Notes: generated by a model from the letters alone, not told the origin. 64,000 nt of DNA from Apoderus coryli (GCA_911728435.2 OU452201.1:3906001-3970000), one strand, 5' to 3'. Counted from the stretch's first letter, positions 14,390-24,510 are shown. Program-made: numbers and translations.

Positions 14390-14610
14390 GACTGGACATT
14401 GGATAACGAGGTAGAGTGCCGCATAGAACAAGCCTTGCTAAAGTTTGGAAGGGTACCTACTTAGCTGTTCCGAATTTGACCTTGACTTGCGACTCCGATT
14501 TGTTCGGTGTTTCTTTATGGCTGAAAGCCTTCGAGATGGGGATATACCGCAGAATCCTTAAGAGATGGCGGCCTTTTTTTTTCAGAAGAACTGGCCATGT
14601 GGCAACTGTC
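14390..14610 (+). pseudogene. RTE-like LINE C-terminal remnant
   Basis: The frame starting near 14390 reads DWTLDNEVECRIEQALLKFG, matching the segment (EIRxRIExARxxFxKM) after the RT palm of RTE-like LINEs; compare EIKIRIEKARSAFVKM in the better preserved copy at 36.5-37.4 kb. A second block in another frame, LKAFEMGIYRRILK, matches LEAFEMWCYRRMFRISW of that copy. Between them about 40 residues are lost or scrambled. The fragment is heavily decayed. Confidence 0.6.
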
Positions 14611-14923
14611 TTTGTTATTGTTATGGAGATTGAATTGCTCACTTAATTGTCAATTTATTTTATAAAAGAACCGCGTAATTTCGTGAGATAAGTAAATACA
14701 ACTGATATTTTTAGTTGAAATTAAAATGAAATCTAATCTAAACTTCTACACTGAACCGAAAAGGTACGTGATATTAATAAAAAAGTGCTTCAAATCAATG
14801 AACGTCAACATTAAATTTGAGCCGATGATGGGTGACATTAATACAATGAACGTTCGTACATAAATTCGGTAGCGAATTCTGTACGTTGAATTAATAAATA
14901 AAGAACATAAATTTATGCTCGCC

Positions 14924-15190
14924 GGTTATTGATCTTACGAATGATGGACATTAATTTATAACTCCTGTACGTTAAAACGATGTTACCAGGTTGTTAATGT
15001 TACGAACGATGAAGATTAGTTTATGTCTCCAATACGTAAAACCGATGTTAGCTGGTTATTAATGTTACGAACGATGAACATTAATCTATGACTTTTGTAC
15101 AATAAACCGATGTCTGAAGGTTATTAATGTTACGAACGAGGAACATAAATCTATGACTTTTGTACGTTAAACCAATGTTAGCTGATTATT
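14924..15190 (+). repeat. 65-bp tandem repeat, four diverged units
   Basis: Units start at 14924, 14989, 15054 and 15119, each exactly 65 bp, with a partial fifth at 15184. The core is GGTTATTAATGTTACGAACG, then ATGAACATTAATCTATGACT, then TTTGTACGTTAAACCGATGT. Units differ by about 10-25%. The same GTACGT-AAACC block recurs inverted at the right end of the enclosing element, so the array probably expanded from its subterminal repeats. Confidence 0.85.
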
Positions 15191-15564
15191 ACATTGGGTT
15201 ATAATAATTGTTTTACGTAATTGTGTTCGCCGGAAATTATTATTACGAAAGATTGAGATTATTGTTCTGTATTCAATCAATAATCGCGAGCATATATAGG
15301 TACATATGTATTATGTGTACTGCAAAGTGCAGTATGGTTCAAATATACTAGTACCAATGGTTAGAGAATTTAAAAGCCCAAATAAGACTCAAAATTATCT
15401 TGCTGTACGTCCATTGATTTGATGCACCTGCTTTGTAAATAAATTAAATCATATTTGTACAACACTCGAAATCTAAAGGCTTTATTTTTAATTTAGTTCA
15501 TATTAAATGCTAAACATGTCAGATTCGTCTGTCGTCTGAGGTGAAAAGGGAGAAACTACGCAAG

Positions 15565-15905
15565 GGGCATTTGACCGCATTGGTCATGGTTTGTTGCTGG
15601 CCATTGTGGGTTACCTGGGCTTTGGGGAGTCTGCTGTGTCTCTACTCGGAACATATGTGAATGATAGAAGTCAGGTTGTCATTTTGGGAACGGCAGTGTC
15701 TGGGCCCAGGACATTGCGTAGTGCCGCAGGGCATACAGGAATCATTGCCTTTTTTTATGTATCAGGGTTTTTGTTGTTGTTATTATTATGCAGTTATCTT
15801 TAGTATTGCTAATATGTTAAGCTAGGAGGCTGTGCATCGACTTCGCCTTTTGTGTAACTTTTCTAGGTTCTCAATAAAGTCATTTATCATATTATTATTA
15901 TTATT
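15565..15905 (+). pseudogene. LINE reverse-transcriptase fragment, internally deleted
   Basis: The frame reads AFDRIGHGLLLAIVGYLGFG and continues ESAVSLLGTYVNDRSQVVIL, clearly the RT fingers-palm segment AFDxVxHxLLL...YLxxRxQxV. The following PQG motif is present one frame off (VVPQGIQES), showing a frameshift. After it the YADD region is missing and the sequence jumps to a 3' tail with AATAAAG and (TTA)n at about 15876-15905. This points to 3'-end integration of a deleted copy, or a later deletion, inside the CACTG-ended element. Confidence 0.75.
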
Positions 15906-16673
15906 AATCAAAATAACAGGTTTTTAAGTAAACAGTGTGCGCCTTTAGAATAGACTTATAGAACCCATAAATACGGTTGAATTGCAGATTTTTTTTCATT
16001 TTTCAACTTTATACATTTAACTAAACAAAACAAAAAGGACGCGTAAACAAAAAGTCTATGACAATGTCATAATGTCAATGTTTTGAGTTAGATTCGTAAA
16101 ATTAATGCTTAGCATCCATTGAATCAACGATGATCGTTTATTAGTTTTTATGTTCGCTGTTCATAGGTGTATGATTTACAAATTATTGTGTTAAAGGCGA
16201 AGAGCATAAATTAATAAATTTAAAACATTGAAGCAATAAATAATGACATTATATTGATGAAAAAAAACATAAATTTTCGATGTCTTGCATTTATTGCTTA
16301 ATGTTTCATCGTACATTGTTTCTATGTATGAAATTATTAATTTATGATCAAAATTCATTGTAACAGTGACCAATTCATAATATTAATGTTCAAAATATTG
16401 ATGACAACCATTCATTGGTTTTACGTACAATATTTTTTTCAGTGTATACGTTTTATCCACTCCCACCCATTATCTTCGATATATTATGTTCGTCATTCAA
16501 TATTAATACATTATGGAGCATATCGACCCCACAAAATTTAAATATTTGGAACGAAACACTTAATGCAAACACATCAGCTTATCATTTACGTTGACGATCG
16601 TCAGAACCAATTATTTGTTCAATACTTAATTTTCATATCTAATAGGTTTATCAAAAAAGCATGTGTGATATTA

Positions 16674-16700
16674 TGTAGGTACCTACCTACCTACCTACTA
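16674..16700. repeat. CCTA/TAGG microsatellite
   Basis: A run of TAGGTACCTACCTACCTACC type. The same tetranucleotide is scattered through the window (for example near 5.4, 7.3, 9.4, 50.7 and 59.9 kb). Confidence 0.9.
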
Positions 16701-17094
16701 CATATTTAGCAACAGCTACATAATGTTTAAAAATAAATATGTAAATAGTGTTTATTAATCCTATATAAAATACCATTAATTTTAATTAGTGTATAATGTA
16801 TAATTTTATAGATACCTAATATATATTAAAAAAATAATAATAATAATATAATAACACATAAAACAAACGGAACAAAAATTGTAACGCGACAAATGTCATT
16901 GAGATGACCTTGTGAAATTGTGGATGGTGAAAACAACAATTTAATTGTATTAAAATACACTTAATTTATATTATTTCTGATTCCTTGGCATTGATATAAA
17001 TACAATGTCGAATACCTCGCGCAAATTTATATTCCATCTCTAATAATTATTAAAATTTGCACAATGTCGAGCACTAACTGCTTCTATATATCTA

Positions 17095-18866
17095 TACAGG
17101 GTGAACCAAATGTCCACCTCGAATATTGTTGAAGGAAGGAAAAACTCCGGAAGATCACGTCGATTTCCAAGGGACACACTTTTTAAACATTCTGAGGCAT
17201 TTAAACTCACTATTCGTTGACGAAGGTCTTCTACAGTGGCAGGTTTGGTTTTAAATGGCCCCACAAAAAATTTAGTAGTGTTAAATCAGCTGAACTAGAG
17301 GCAGTGTGTTTCTGGCTAACAATGGTTCCAGTTTCTTTCAATTTAGGTCAGAATTTGCAGCCGTAAGCAATTGTTTCTAGAAGTTTGGTTGTGTGTGGCA
17401 CGGAGATACTAATAAAATATAAATAAGAAATGCTCAATCTGCAACATTAAAAAGAATATTCGACCAGTCTATAGTTATAATATAATGATTTGAAACCATG
17501 ATATATAGAGAGATATACAGAATATCCCAAAATGAATCATTCATTAAACAATAAGGAATTTGTGCTGGGACTATTTTTCGATCTGAGTAGAGCTTTTGAC
17601 ACCGTCAATCGTGAACTACTGATGAGAAGGCTGAATGATGTGGGTGTAAGGGGAACGGCGGCCGCCTGGATATCTAGCTATCTACAATCACGCACACAAA
17701 TGGTTGAGGTTGATGGTGCTCGTTCTAGAGTAGCATTCACAAATAAAGGAATACACAGGGATCATGTTTGTCACCCACACTCTTTAACATTTTTATTAAC
17801 GAATTACCGAACAAAATCAAGGAATTCGGAACTGCCGTTCTCTACGCAGACGACAACAGCGCCATAATAACCGGAACAAACAGGAGATAAAGGTCGTGAA
17901 AAAAGCACAGCATGTAGTTGTGAAGATAGCCGATTGGTGTAAGCTGAACGGACTGTCACTTAACGCCTCTAAGACGGTCGCTCTTTCTATTACAGCAAAT
18001 AACAAAAGGCCTGATAAAAGTTTATTAATACGTATGGGCGGCAAATCCGTGAGGCCGGTAGATAACACCAAATTTTTAGGCGTAATCACGGACGAAAGAT
18101 TAACTTGGGGCAACCATATTGACCGCGTCACACAAAAGTTGAGTAGCTGTGTATTTCTCATAAGGAACATCAGGGGCACTGTATCGCGTTCGGTCCTCAG
18201 GGTGCGTTACTTCGGACTGGTGCAGTCGACTATGGCTTACGGTATATGTATTGGGGAGGGGCAGGGGATGCAATTAGGGTCTTTATAAAACAGAAAAAAA
18301 TCATTAGAACAATGACTAAAATAAATCAGAAAACCTCGTGTAAAACTCACTTTAAAATGCTGAACATAATGACCCTCCCTTGCCTATACATGTACGCACT
18401 GATAATAAACATAAAAAAGCTATCAGGATCAATAAAAAAAAAGAGAAAATATACACAATTATGATACGAGAATTAAGGACAGCCTAGAATTGCCATTCTC
18501 CAGACTATCGAAGGGTCAGAAAAACCCGAACTATATAGACATCAAATGTTTTAACAAGATTCTGAGAGTTGGAGGGTTCGCGGACATGAAAATAGATAAG
18601 TTCAAGCTCGAGCTGAAAGACTTTTTTGTTCGTGAATGTTTTTATTCAGTTGACGAATTTTTAAATTATTAATTGTTTGTTTTGTCGCTGTGATACTTGT
18701 AATATGTAACTGTTATACTGTTTGATTTTTATTTTTATTGTTATTTTGACGAGCCGACAATGTAATGTATTACATTCTATGACAAATAAAGAATTTGAAT
18801 TTGAATAACACGTTCACCTCACATATATTATACAGATCGATCTAGTTCCCCCTTGGACACCCTGTA
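17095..18866 (-). mobile_element. Mariner-type deletion derivative containing a LINE insertion
   Basis: Inverted ends TACAGGGTG (17095) and CACCCTGTA (ending 18866) are each flanked by TA. On the minus strand, inside the left end, is transposase C-terminal coding: SADLTLLNFLWGHLK matches the third catalytic motif S-P-D-L-T-P-L-D-F-F-L-W-G, then, one frame off, TKPATVEDLRQRIVS. Directly upstream in the same frame is PKLKETGTIV, which belongs to the N-terminal helix-turn-helix region of such transposases. The middle of the protein is therefore deleted, and the catalytic D has become N. About 1.3 kb of the interval is the LINE at 17505-18806. Confidence 0.55.
17505..18806 (+). pseudogene. Jockey-like LINE, 5'-truncated ORF2 fragment
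   Basis: The frame from 17532 gives FVLGLFFDLSRAFDTVNREL (RT motif with SRAFD), then WISSYLQSRTQMVEVDGARS. A frameshift follows before the NELPNKI-like region; AVLYADDNSAI is in another frame and its YADD catalytic pair is intact. The thumb region WCKLNGLSLNASKTVALSI and TKFLGVITDERLTWGNHI lies in the 17896-18288 frame. The C-terminus ending FFVRECFYSVDEFLNY stops at 18670. The 3' end carries AATAAAG and a GAATTTGAATTTGAA tail. Several frameshifts make it inactive. A second member of the family is at 53.6-54.25 kb. Confidence 0.85.
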
Positions 18867-19682
18867 TAATATATAAACCCAAGTAACAGGTGCCAGAAAT
18901 AGGCAAATTTTAAATTGTCTGCTGTTAGATCCAGTGTTCCTCATATAGATCGTACGAGTTTGTTACTACTTCAGGAGTACCGCAGATGACCTCAAGCTTT
19001 ATTCTGTCGTCAGATCTGTGAGTGGATGTGATGCTTTGAAGTTGGATCTCCACATGTTCTAACTCTCTAGGAACATGTGATAAATTGTGTAAGACCCTAT
19101 ATATTTTTTTCTAATATTATAACCGAAATATTTTTTTTTCCTCATCAACTTCGTGGGAACATACAAAGATTCGATAGCGCGTTATGTTTATATTAAATAA
19201 AAATAATGCAGCCTCAAGAGGTTTGTAAAGTAAACAAATAAATGGTTCTAACGTCTGAGAATCACGTCTTTGTCTATGGGATTCATTTTCAATTTTATTT
19301 CCAAAGAGTTTACAACTATTCGAATATTTTAAATTAATAATTATTAAATTGTGTGTTTGTGAATCTTTTGTGCTCAACCTACCTATTGTCGACGAGGTTC
19401 TATTCTACATCCATAAGGGTGAGTTTCTCACTGAGTAAATTTGTTTTGCATGATTTTCTTTTCGATACATATATTAATCATTATTTATGATTTATTCAAC
19501 ATTTGGCTATTATTGATATTTTAATTTGATATTACAAATTTATCTGAAGGAAGTTAAATTCAAAACAAGTGCATTTTCTATTCTTGATCATATTTACAAT
19601 GATATCGAGTAATTAACAGATTTTTCATGTTTTATTATTTTATTATCATTGACTCATTAATGCCGTAAGAAACATCCGTACA
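18867..19682. other. No gene recognised
   Basis: AT-rich DNA with no transposon end or exon that I can support. The minus-strand reading frame at 19117-19377 shows no recognisable domain. Confidence 0.5.
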
Positions 19683-20125
19683 TTTTGGTCGATTATGGAG
19701 CAGTATCTTGCGTGACTCTGTCCCTGATACATTATAAGCTCCGGACCGTTGAATTATTATTTATTTTTGGTTAGTATCTGGAGCGATATCTTGCGTGACT
19801 CTGCCCCTGATATCATTGCACACTCAGTTCTAACGTTTGGTCAATTATAGAGCAGTATCTTGCGTGACTCTGCCCCTGATACATTATAAGCTCTCGACCG
19901 TTGTATTTTATTGGTTAGTATCTGGAGCGATACCTTGCGTGACTCTGCCCCTGGTATCATTGCACACTCAGTACTAACGTATTCCTAGTATTTGGAGGGT
20001 ACCTTGCGTGACTCTGCCCCTGGTACCATGGCCACTCCGGACTAGTGTTATTTGAATTTTGTGATAACTGTAGCGATACCTTGCGTGACTCTGCCCCTGG
20101 TATCATTGACGCTCAGTATATCAAT
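19683..20125. ncRNA. Array of six stem-loops with invariant 18-nt loop and covarying stems
   Basis: Six hairpins lie at 19687-19747, 19770-19834, 19839-19899, 19914-19978, 19985-20045 and 20063-20122. Each has the loop TTGCGTGACTCTGCCCCT (copy 1 has one C-to-T change). The inner stem changes but always pairs: GTATC/GATAC (copies 1, 3), GATATC/GATATC (2), GATACC/GGTATC (4, 6), GGTACC/GGTACC (5). A middle stem covaries too, GGAGC/GCTCC in copy 1 versus AGAGC/GCTCT in copy 3. Outer stems also pair: GGTC/GACC (1, 3), GTTAG/CTAAC (2, 4), CTAGT/ACTAG (5), ACTG-AGCG/CGCT-CAGT (6). Compensatory change with a fixed loop is the signature of selected RNA structure. The strand is undetermined because stems pair in either direction. 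I do not recognise the motif. There is no open reading frame across it. Confidence 0.6.
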
Positions 20126-20819
20126 GAACGATGTAATACTGGCAATTTTTGATTGATTTTATCTTAATTCTGAATTAAAGTCGTGAAAGACAACATGAAA
20201 TAACAATAAGGAATTAATTAATAATAATGCACATTATAATACAAGATTTTACATACACACATGAGTAGAACAAAATTGCTCAGACTTTCCTTCTGTTTAT
20301 TTACAGATATAGATATACGTCACCTCATCAACCGATTAAAGCTTCGGCCCAGTTACTGGCAAAGTAATTTTACTTTTTATATATATTTCTTTATTTTAAG
20401 TTTTTATTTTATTTTTCTTTATTTCTTTATTATATATATTTATATATTTTTTTTTATCTGAATTTACTGTTTTACTTGAAAAGAATACAAAATAATAGAC
20501 GAAAATAATTAACGCATCCTGACAATTTATTATACTTTAAATTTTCCTACAATTGTCTTGATACCCAGACAATAGTAATTGTATTACAAAAAAACAATAT
20601 ACACATTATAAAAAATGTATAGTGATTGTTTTATATTTATCTTTAGATAACGACAATATGAATATGAGATCATAGTCCAACACTTATTCCTTACAAGTAA
20701 TGGCAGAAAGATTAGAATGTTATCTTTGCTTAATTAAAGATAATTTTCCATTGAATTAATTATATAAACTTACATAAATACATAAGTGCGAAAAAATTGT
20801 ACTCAATGACAATTTTGGT

Positions 20820-21263
20820 GGTGTTCCCCTAAGGTTTGTTTCAAAGGTAGACAAAGGCACCTAAACAGTAAATGATTCATATCCATAGGGCGAAGTGGAC
20901 CTCAGTTTAGCCCAGCCCGATCCCGGGATCGAAATCCTCTGTGGATATTTCCTTCTGGGGCAACTTAAAAACGTTGGTGTATAAGACTTAAAAAACCGCT
21001 TATTTTTTAATGTAAGCTTATATCCGAGCCGTCTAGACTCATGTACAGTGGCTGAAGGTGGCCATTTTCAACAACTAATATGATTTCATTTATTTATTTA
21101 AAATTGTTACAATAATTTGATTAACAAAGCTTACTCGAAAAGTACAAGACCTTAAACTATCACACATTTGTAAATGTTATGAGACAAAAAGTAAAAAAGT
21201 TATGTATATAAAACACATTTTAGAGGTGGCTTTTTCTACCTCAAGCAACCATAGGGGAACACC
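20820..21263. mobile_element. MITE-like element with GGTGTTCCCCTA inverted ends
   Basis: The left end GGTGTTCCCCTAAGGTTTG is matched by the right end, read inward, GGTGTTCCCCTATGGTTGC. The 444-bp interior has no open reading frame and includes a GATCCCGGGATC palindrome near 20922. A target duplication is not obvious, so the superfamily is not assigned. It is a non-autonomous DNA transposon by structure. Confidence 0.6.
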
Positions 21264-21390
21264 AATAAAATATATATTGCACACCCTCTTGATCGCTGAA
21301 AAACAGGAGTTGCTCAATATTTTTGTATATATAAATAACAAACCTTATTATTAAACAAAGAATCACATTTTTCCGAACTTATTTATTTCT

Positions 21391-21490
21391 TGATTCGGTG
21401 GGTCGTGATGCATGGTCAGTCTTAGTTGGTGGAGCGATTTGTCTGCTTCATTCGGATAACGAACGAGACTAACCTAGGCGTATTAAATGA
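21391..21490 (+). pseudogene. 18S (small-subunit) rRNA fragment
   Basis: The segment contains CTTAGTTGGTGGAGCGATTT followed by GTCTG and GATAACGAACGAGACT. This is the highly conserved eukaryotic 18S rRNA stretch (TTAGTTGGTGGAGCGATTTG...TAATTCCGATAACGAACGAGACT) from the 3' half of the molecule. Several substitutions (CTTCATTCGG in place of GTTAATTCCG, and CATGGTCAGT in place of CATGGCCGTT) and the loss of flanking rRNA show it is a dispersed, decayed fragment of about 95 nt and not a functional gene. Confidence 0.85.
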
Positions 21491-22421
21491 CATCTTAAAG
21501 GCCCATCGATTTAGGAGGAGAGAAAATTTACATTACTGACTGCAAGTAAATATAGTAAAATGTTCGTTTAATATTTAAAGATTTTACTTCTGCATTAAGA
21601 TCAGACTTATGCTCCAAAATTATAGGCTATACTGCTATTCTAGTCAAAGTCGTCGGAACGTAGACATAATATTGGGAGGTTTTTCATATATTCTGGAGAA
21701 GTTTTTGCTAATCCCTCCCAAGACAACTTTCATTCGACTTGACGGTCTGAGATCGATCTGCTAGGTACATGGTCCAAAATAAGCTTCTTTTAATATTATT
21801 AATAATTACTATCGAATTCTTGATGGGGCACAGATGTTTTTAATCGTCAATGAACCCCAGAATATCTGAAAAATGTTATGATGAAACTACGGTTATCGTG
21901 TGATCGATTAATATAAATATATAGCGAAAGAAAGAAACTGCCTTATACTTATATTATTACAAAAATGCCCCATATAAAAGAATATATCTAAATATAGTAA
22001 TACATAATAAGACCACATAATGCAGAGCTATACACAATGTCATGTATGGCCGCTTGCAGCCTCGCATCTGCACCAGCAATCAATAATTAAATTACCCCGT
22101 CCCCATGGTCGTTATTATGTGTGTACGCCACAAATTCCATTTACAGTGTGCTTCCACCTACATCATGGCACCTATTTATGAAATATTTTAGTGGTAACAC
22201 ATATTTCACCGTTAAATACAAGGATCAAAATGAAGTTTTTACCGTAACTGTCCTAAGGAACAAACGGGTAAATATATTTCATCAGTTTGCAGTACTAAAT
22301 GCTGACCATGGGCGTTCGTTCAACAAAAACAGAATTTTAATAATAATAATTATTATTATTGTATTATTATCCTTGTTTCCAAAAAACTAACGTAATAACA
22401 AACTAACTACTTTATTCAAAA
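21491..22421. other. No gene recognised
   Basis: AT-rich DNA. The frame at 22121-22390 shows no recognisable domain and ends in an (ATT)n run. No transposon ends found. Confidence 0.4.
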
Positions 22422-22745
22422 ATTAGAAGAAAAAAATATAGCCAGAGCTGGGATTCGAACCCAGAACCTTCGACATGCCAGCGCACGCTCTATCAATGAC
22501 GCCAAAAACCATTTATCAAATTACTGTATTATATTCTAATAAGAGTTATAGGTTCCAACTACCTAACTGGTGAAATTTTAAACGCAATGTTCTCGAAAAT
22601 TTTGGGGGCATATATCAAAAGTAACCCTATGGCTGTAAAGCAGATAAAAAATGCTTTAAAATGATGTATCACTCGACCCCTACAGCTATTTGCAAATTTG
22701 GTGGTTGTGTCCACACCTACCACAGGGCTAAAGCGATTTCGGGAT
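22422..22745 (-). repeat. tRNA-derived interspersed repeat, copy 1
   Basis: Copy 1 of a family with a second member at 62563-62875; the two match at roughly 80% over about 310 bp by eye. On the minus strand 22441-22505 holds a tRNA-like head with a perfect B-box GGTTCGAATCC and an A-box-like TAGAGCGTGCGC, as in tRNA-derived SINEs. The remaining part, including AAAAAATGCTTTAAAATGAT and CACTCGACCCCTAC, is shared by both copies. The tRNA-like part is too diverged to be a functional tRNA. Which end is the tail is unclear. Confidence 0.7.
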
Positions 22746-23939
22746 AGTAAAATTCGTATGAGCAAATCAAAATCATCGCACTGTGACTTGTGTCTGTTTC
22801 AATAATATTATCTGTTTCCCAAGGTCAAATCTGCATTAAACAGAACTTACAGTCCATTGAAACAGGGAGACCCGTCATGAAGGAGTACTTACAAGCAGAC
22901 TTCCAACTTTGTATCGGTAAAATTATTATTCAAATATCTCGGCGGCCAGACACAACCTTAACAAACATTTGACCGTTCAGTATCCTTATATTCTAATGAA
23001 CCGCCTCGCCTATTTGCTTTGCATAGCCATCGAATACAGATGTGAAAATTCACTTGAAGTTCTCGCACAATTGCCTCTCCTCCGATCTGAGAAAGGTTGC
23101 AACTAATCATTTTATAACAAGGTCAAGATTTAAATCCTTAGGGACCTTATTCAAACTCTACTCGCGCTATTTTAGTCCATAAATTAAATGAATACTTAAA
23201 AATAGGGTGGTTCGGTAAAAGGCAAAGACTTTGATATAATTTCACAACTGTGATCACCCTATATAAACTTGATATAATAATACCCCATACTTATTCTATA
23301 TATATGTATATAGAAAATACATGTACCTAGTTGTATGTAGATATATAACGTCGGCAGTTGACTGTGCCCTGGGGTCATGCCTGCGCTCGCTGCTTTCCAA
23401 TTGCGTTTTGTTTTTGTTACTTTATCCTTTTTTGGTTTTGTTTTATTTTTGTCGATTTTGAATACTGTTTATGTACACAATTTTTTTCATCTCTTTTCTT
23501 TTGCATCTGCTGTTTATCTTCATTCTTCTTTTCGCTTAATACACACACATACAGATGGCTGGGTTAGCGGAATTTTGTTATGTATTCCACACGTGGAAGA
23601 TAATATTTTTAACGTAATTCTCGAGATACGTTTAAGAAAAATGATAATTTAATTTAATCTACATTATCCGCCAACCAGCACTGAGTAGGATTCTAGAGAC
23701 CTCTTTCCATATATCTAAGTATCTCCAATGCAACCAAGCATTCACAGTTGGTACTAGACAATTCAAAAACAGTCCTGTCAAGTTTTGTCCGCTCAGAATA
23801 TTTCGTGAAGGTTAACATCCATTTGTAGTTACCACATTATTTAACTTTTGCCTTATTCTTTCCCACAATGTGTATCCATTTGTTGAAAACTGTATAGTTG
23901 TTTAAGACCAATAAAATATCATTCAATCTTCTTTGCAGA

Positions 23940-23977
23940 GCCTTGAGGAAGCAAATAAAAGTTTGTGAAACGTTGGC
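23940..23977 (+). ncRNA. Degenerate hammerhead-like motif
   Basis: The order of parts matches a type I hammerhead: stem I strand GCC, core TTGAGGA (consensus CTGANGA with C3 changed to T), stem II strands pairing CAAA with TTTG around TAAAA, GAAA, a minimal stem III CG, then TT, then stem I strand GGC. A nearly identical layout with different stem II bases occurs at 42775-42812 minus. The core substitution predicts little or no activity. Confidence 0.35.
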
Positions 23978-24110
23978 AATTTAAAACAAAGTAGTTTCAT
24001 TCACGCAAGATGTATAAACCCATTAAAACTTTTCAACAATAGCAAATATTGTTTAACACCGAGAATTAAAAATTAAAGAAATAATCCATTTGATGCAGTG
24101 GAGTGTAATC

Positions 24111-24376
24111 TAATTACAATGAAACAATTTCGTCGTCTCCACTAATAATTTAAAAAAATCAGCCTTAAAATATCGCAACTATGGTGGAGTTAAATCCGCA
24201 TATAGGCAGAGCCTAATAATAGAGTATTAAGGGCTCTGCCTATATGCAGATTTAACTCCACCATATTTGCGATATTTTAAGGCTGATGATGGAGCTGGGA
24301 CTCCGAAACATCTCCCTTTAAATAAAGATTTTTTAAAATTATTAGTGGAGATGACGAAATTGTTTCATTGTAATTA
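24111..24376. mobile_element. Hairpin element with hammerhead motif in right arm
   Basis: Two inverted arms of about 100 bp share TAATTACAATGAAACAATTT and AGCCTTAAAATATCGCAA, and meet at a short spacer near 24226-24236. The right arm has about 40 extra bases, which contain the hammerhead motif at 24275-24322. The left arm lacks exactly that segment, apparently through a deletion between two GAT triplets. The architecture resembles the larger element at 26.3-27.3 kb. No coding sequence. Confidence 0.7.
24275..24322 (+). ncRNA. Hammerhead ribozyme motif (type I, minimal stem III)
   Basis: Core CTGATGA (24283-24289) and GAAA (24305-24308) are canonical. Stem II is GGAG/CTCC with loop CTGGGA, preceded by one extra T. 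Stem I pairs TTTTAAGG (24275-24282) with CCTTTAAA (24315-24322): four pairs, a U-U mismatch, three pairs. The stem III segment is CATC before the TC cleavage dinucleotide, where other copies have CATG, so stem III is weaker. Cleavage would fall after C24314. Stem I bases differ from the other loci yet pair, which supports real homologous structure. Confidence 0.65.
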
Positions 24377-24397
24377 ATCAACTTAATATTTTTAATT

Positions 24398-24510
24398 TAT
24401 CGTATCTAGGCTTACGCCAACAGGGCGCGTATAGGTAAGTTTCAAGAAATGATCATACTCGTAGGAAATATGTCATTTCATGTTCGTTGCACAATATACC
24501 ATTTCAGCAC
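24398..24510. repeat. Interspersed repeat shared with 45.72-45.86 kb
   Basis: The segment TAGGCTTACGCCAACAGGGC, followed further on by ATCATACTCGTAGGAAATAT and CATTTCAT, recurs at 45726-45855 with about 80-85% identity. The other copy has an added inverted half that folds into a hairpin. No coding potential. Confidence 0.65.

Larger units (their letters stand above)
14749..16444. mobile_element. Non-autonomous DNA transposon with CACTGAA ends and subterminal repeats
   Basis: The left end CACTGAACCGAAAAGGTACG and the right end, read inward, CACTGAAAAAAATATTGTAC form short imperfect inverted repeats. TA dinucleotides flank both sides (14747-14748 and 16445-16446). Next to the ends are repeated GTACGTxAAACCxATG blocks in opposite orientations, and a 65-bp tandem array lies inside. 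CACTG termini with subterminal repeats fit the CACTA/EnSpm group, but a TA-targeting Tc1/mariner-like origin is not excluded. No transposase is present. A LINE fragment (15565-15905) lies within it. Confidence 0.55.

Noticed and set aside
19683..20125. CRISPR array
   Set aside because: Repeated unit has regular spacing and an invariant part, but the flanks are covarying stems and not unique spacers; the context is an insect genome.
19683..20125. Canonical microRNA cluster
   Set aside because: Stems are short and interrupted with an 18-nt conserved loop, and conservation is in the loop and not in an arm; not excluded as another small-RNA source.
22441..22505. Functional tRNA gene
   Set aside because: The B-box is good but the cloverleaf arms do not pair properly and the block is part of a repeat found again at 62.6 kb.
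23358..23652. Two overlapping frames with F- and L-rich translations
   Set aside because: TTT-rich DNA giving hydrophobic residues in two frames; no signal peptide logic or splice sites.
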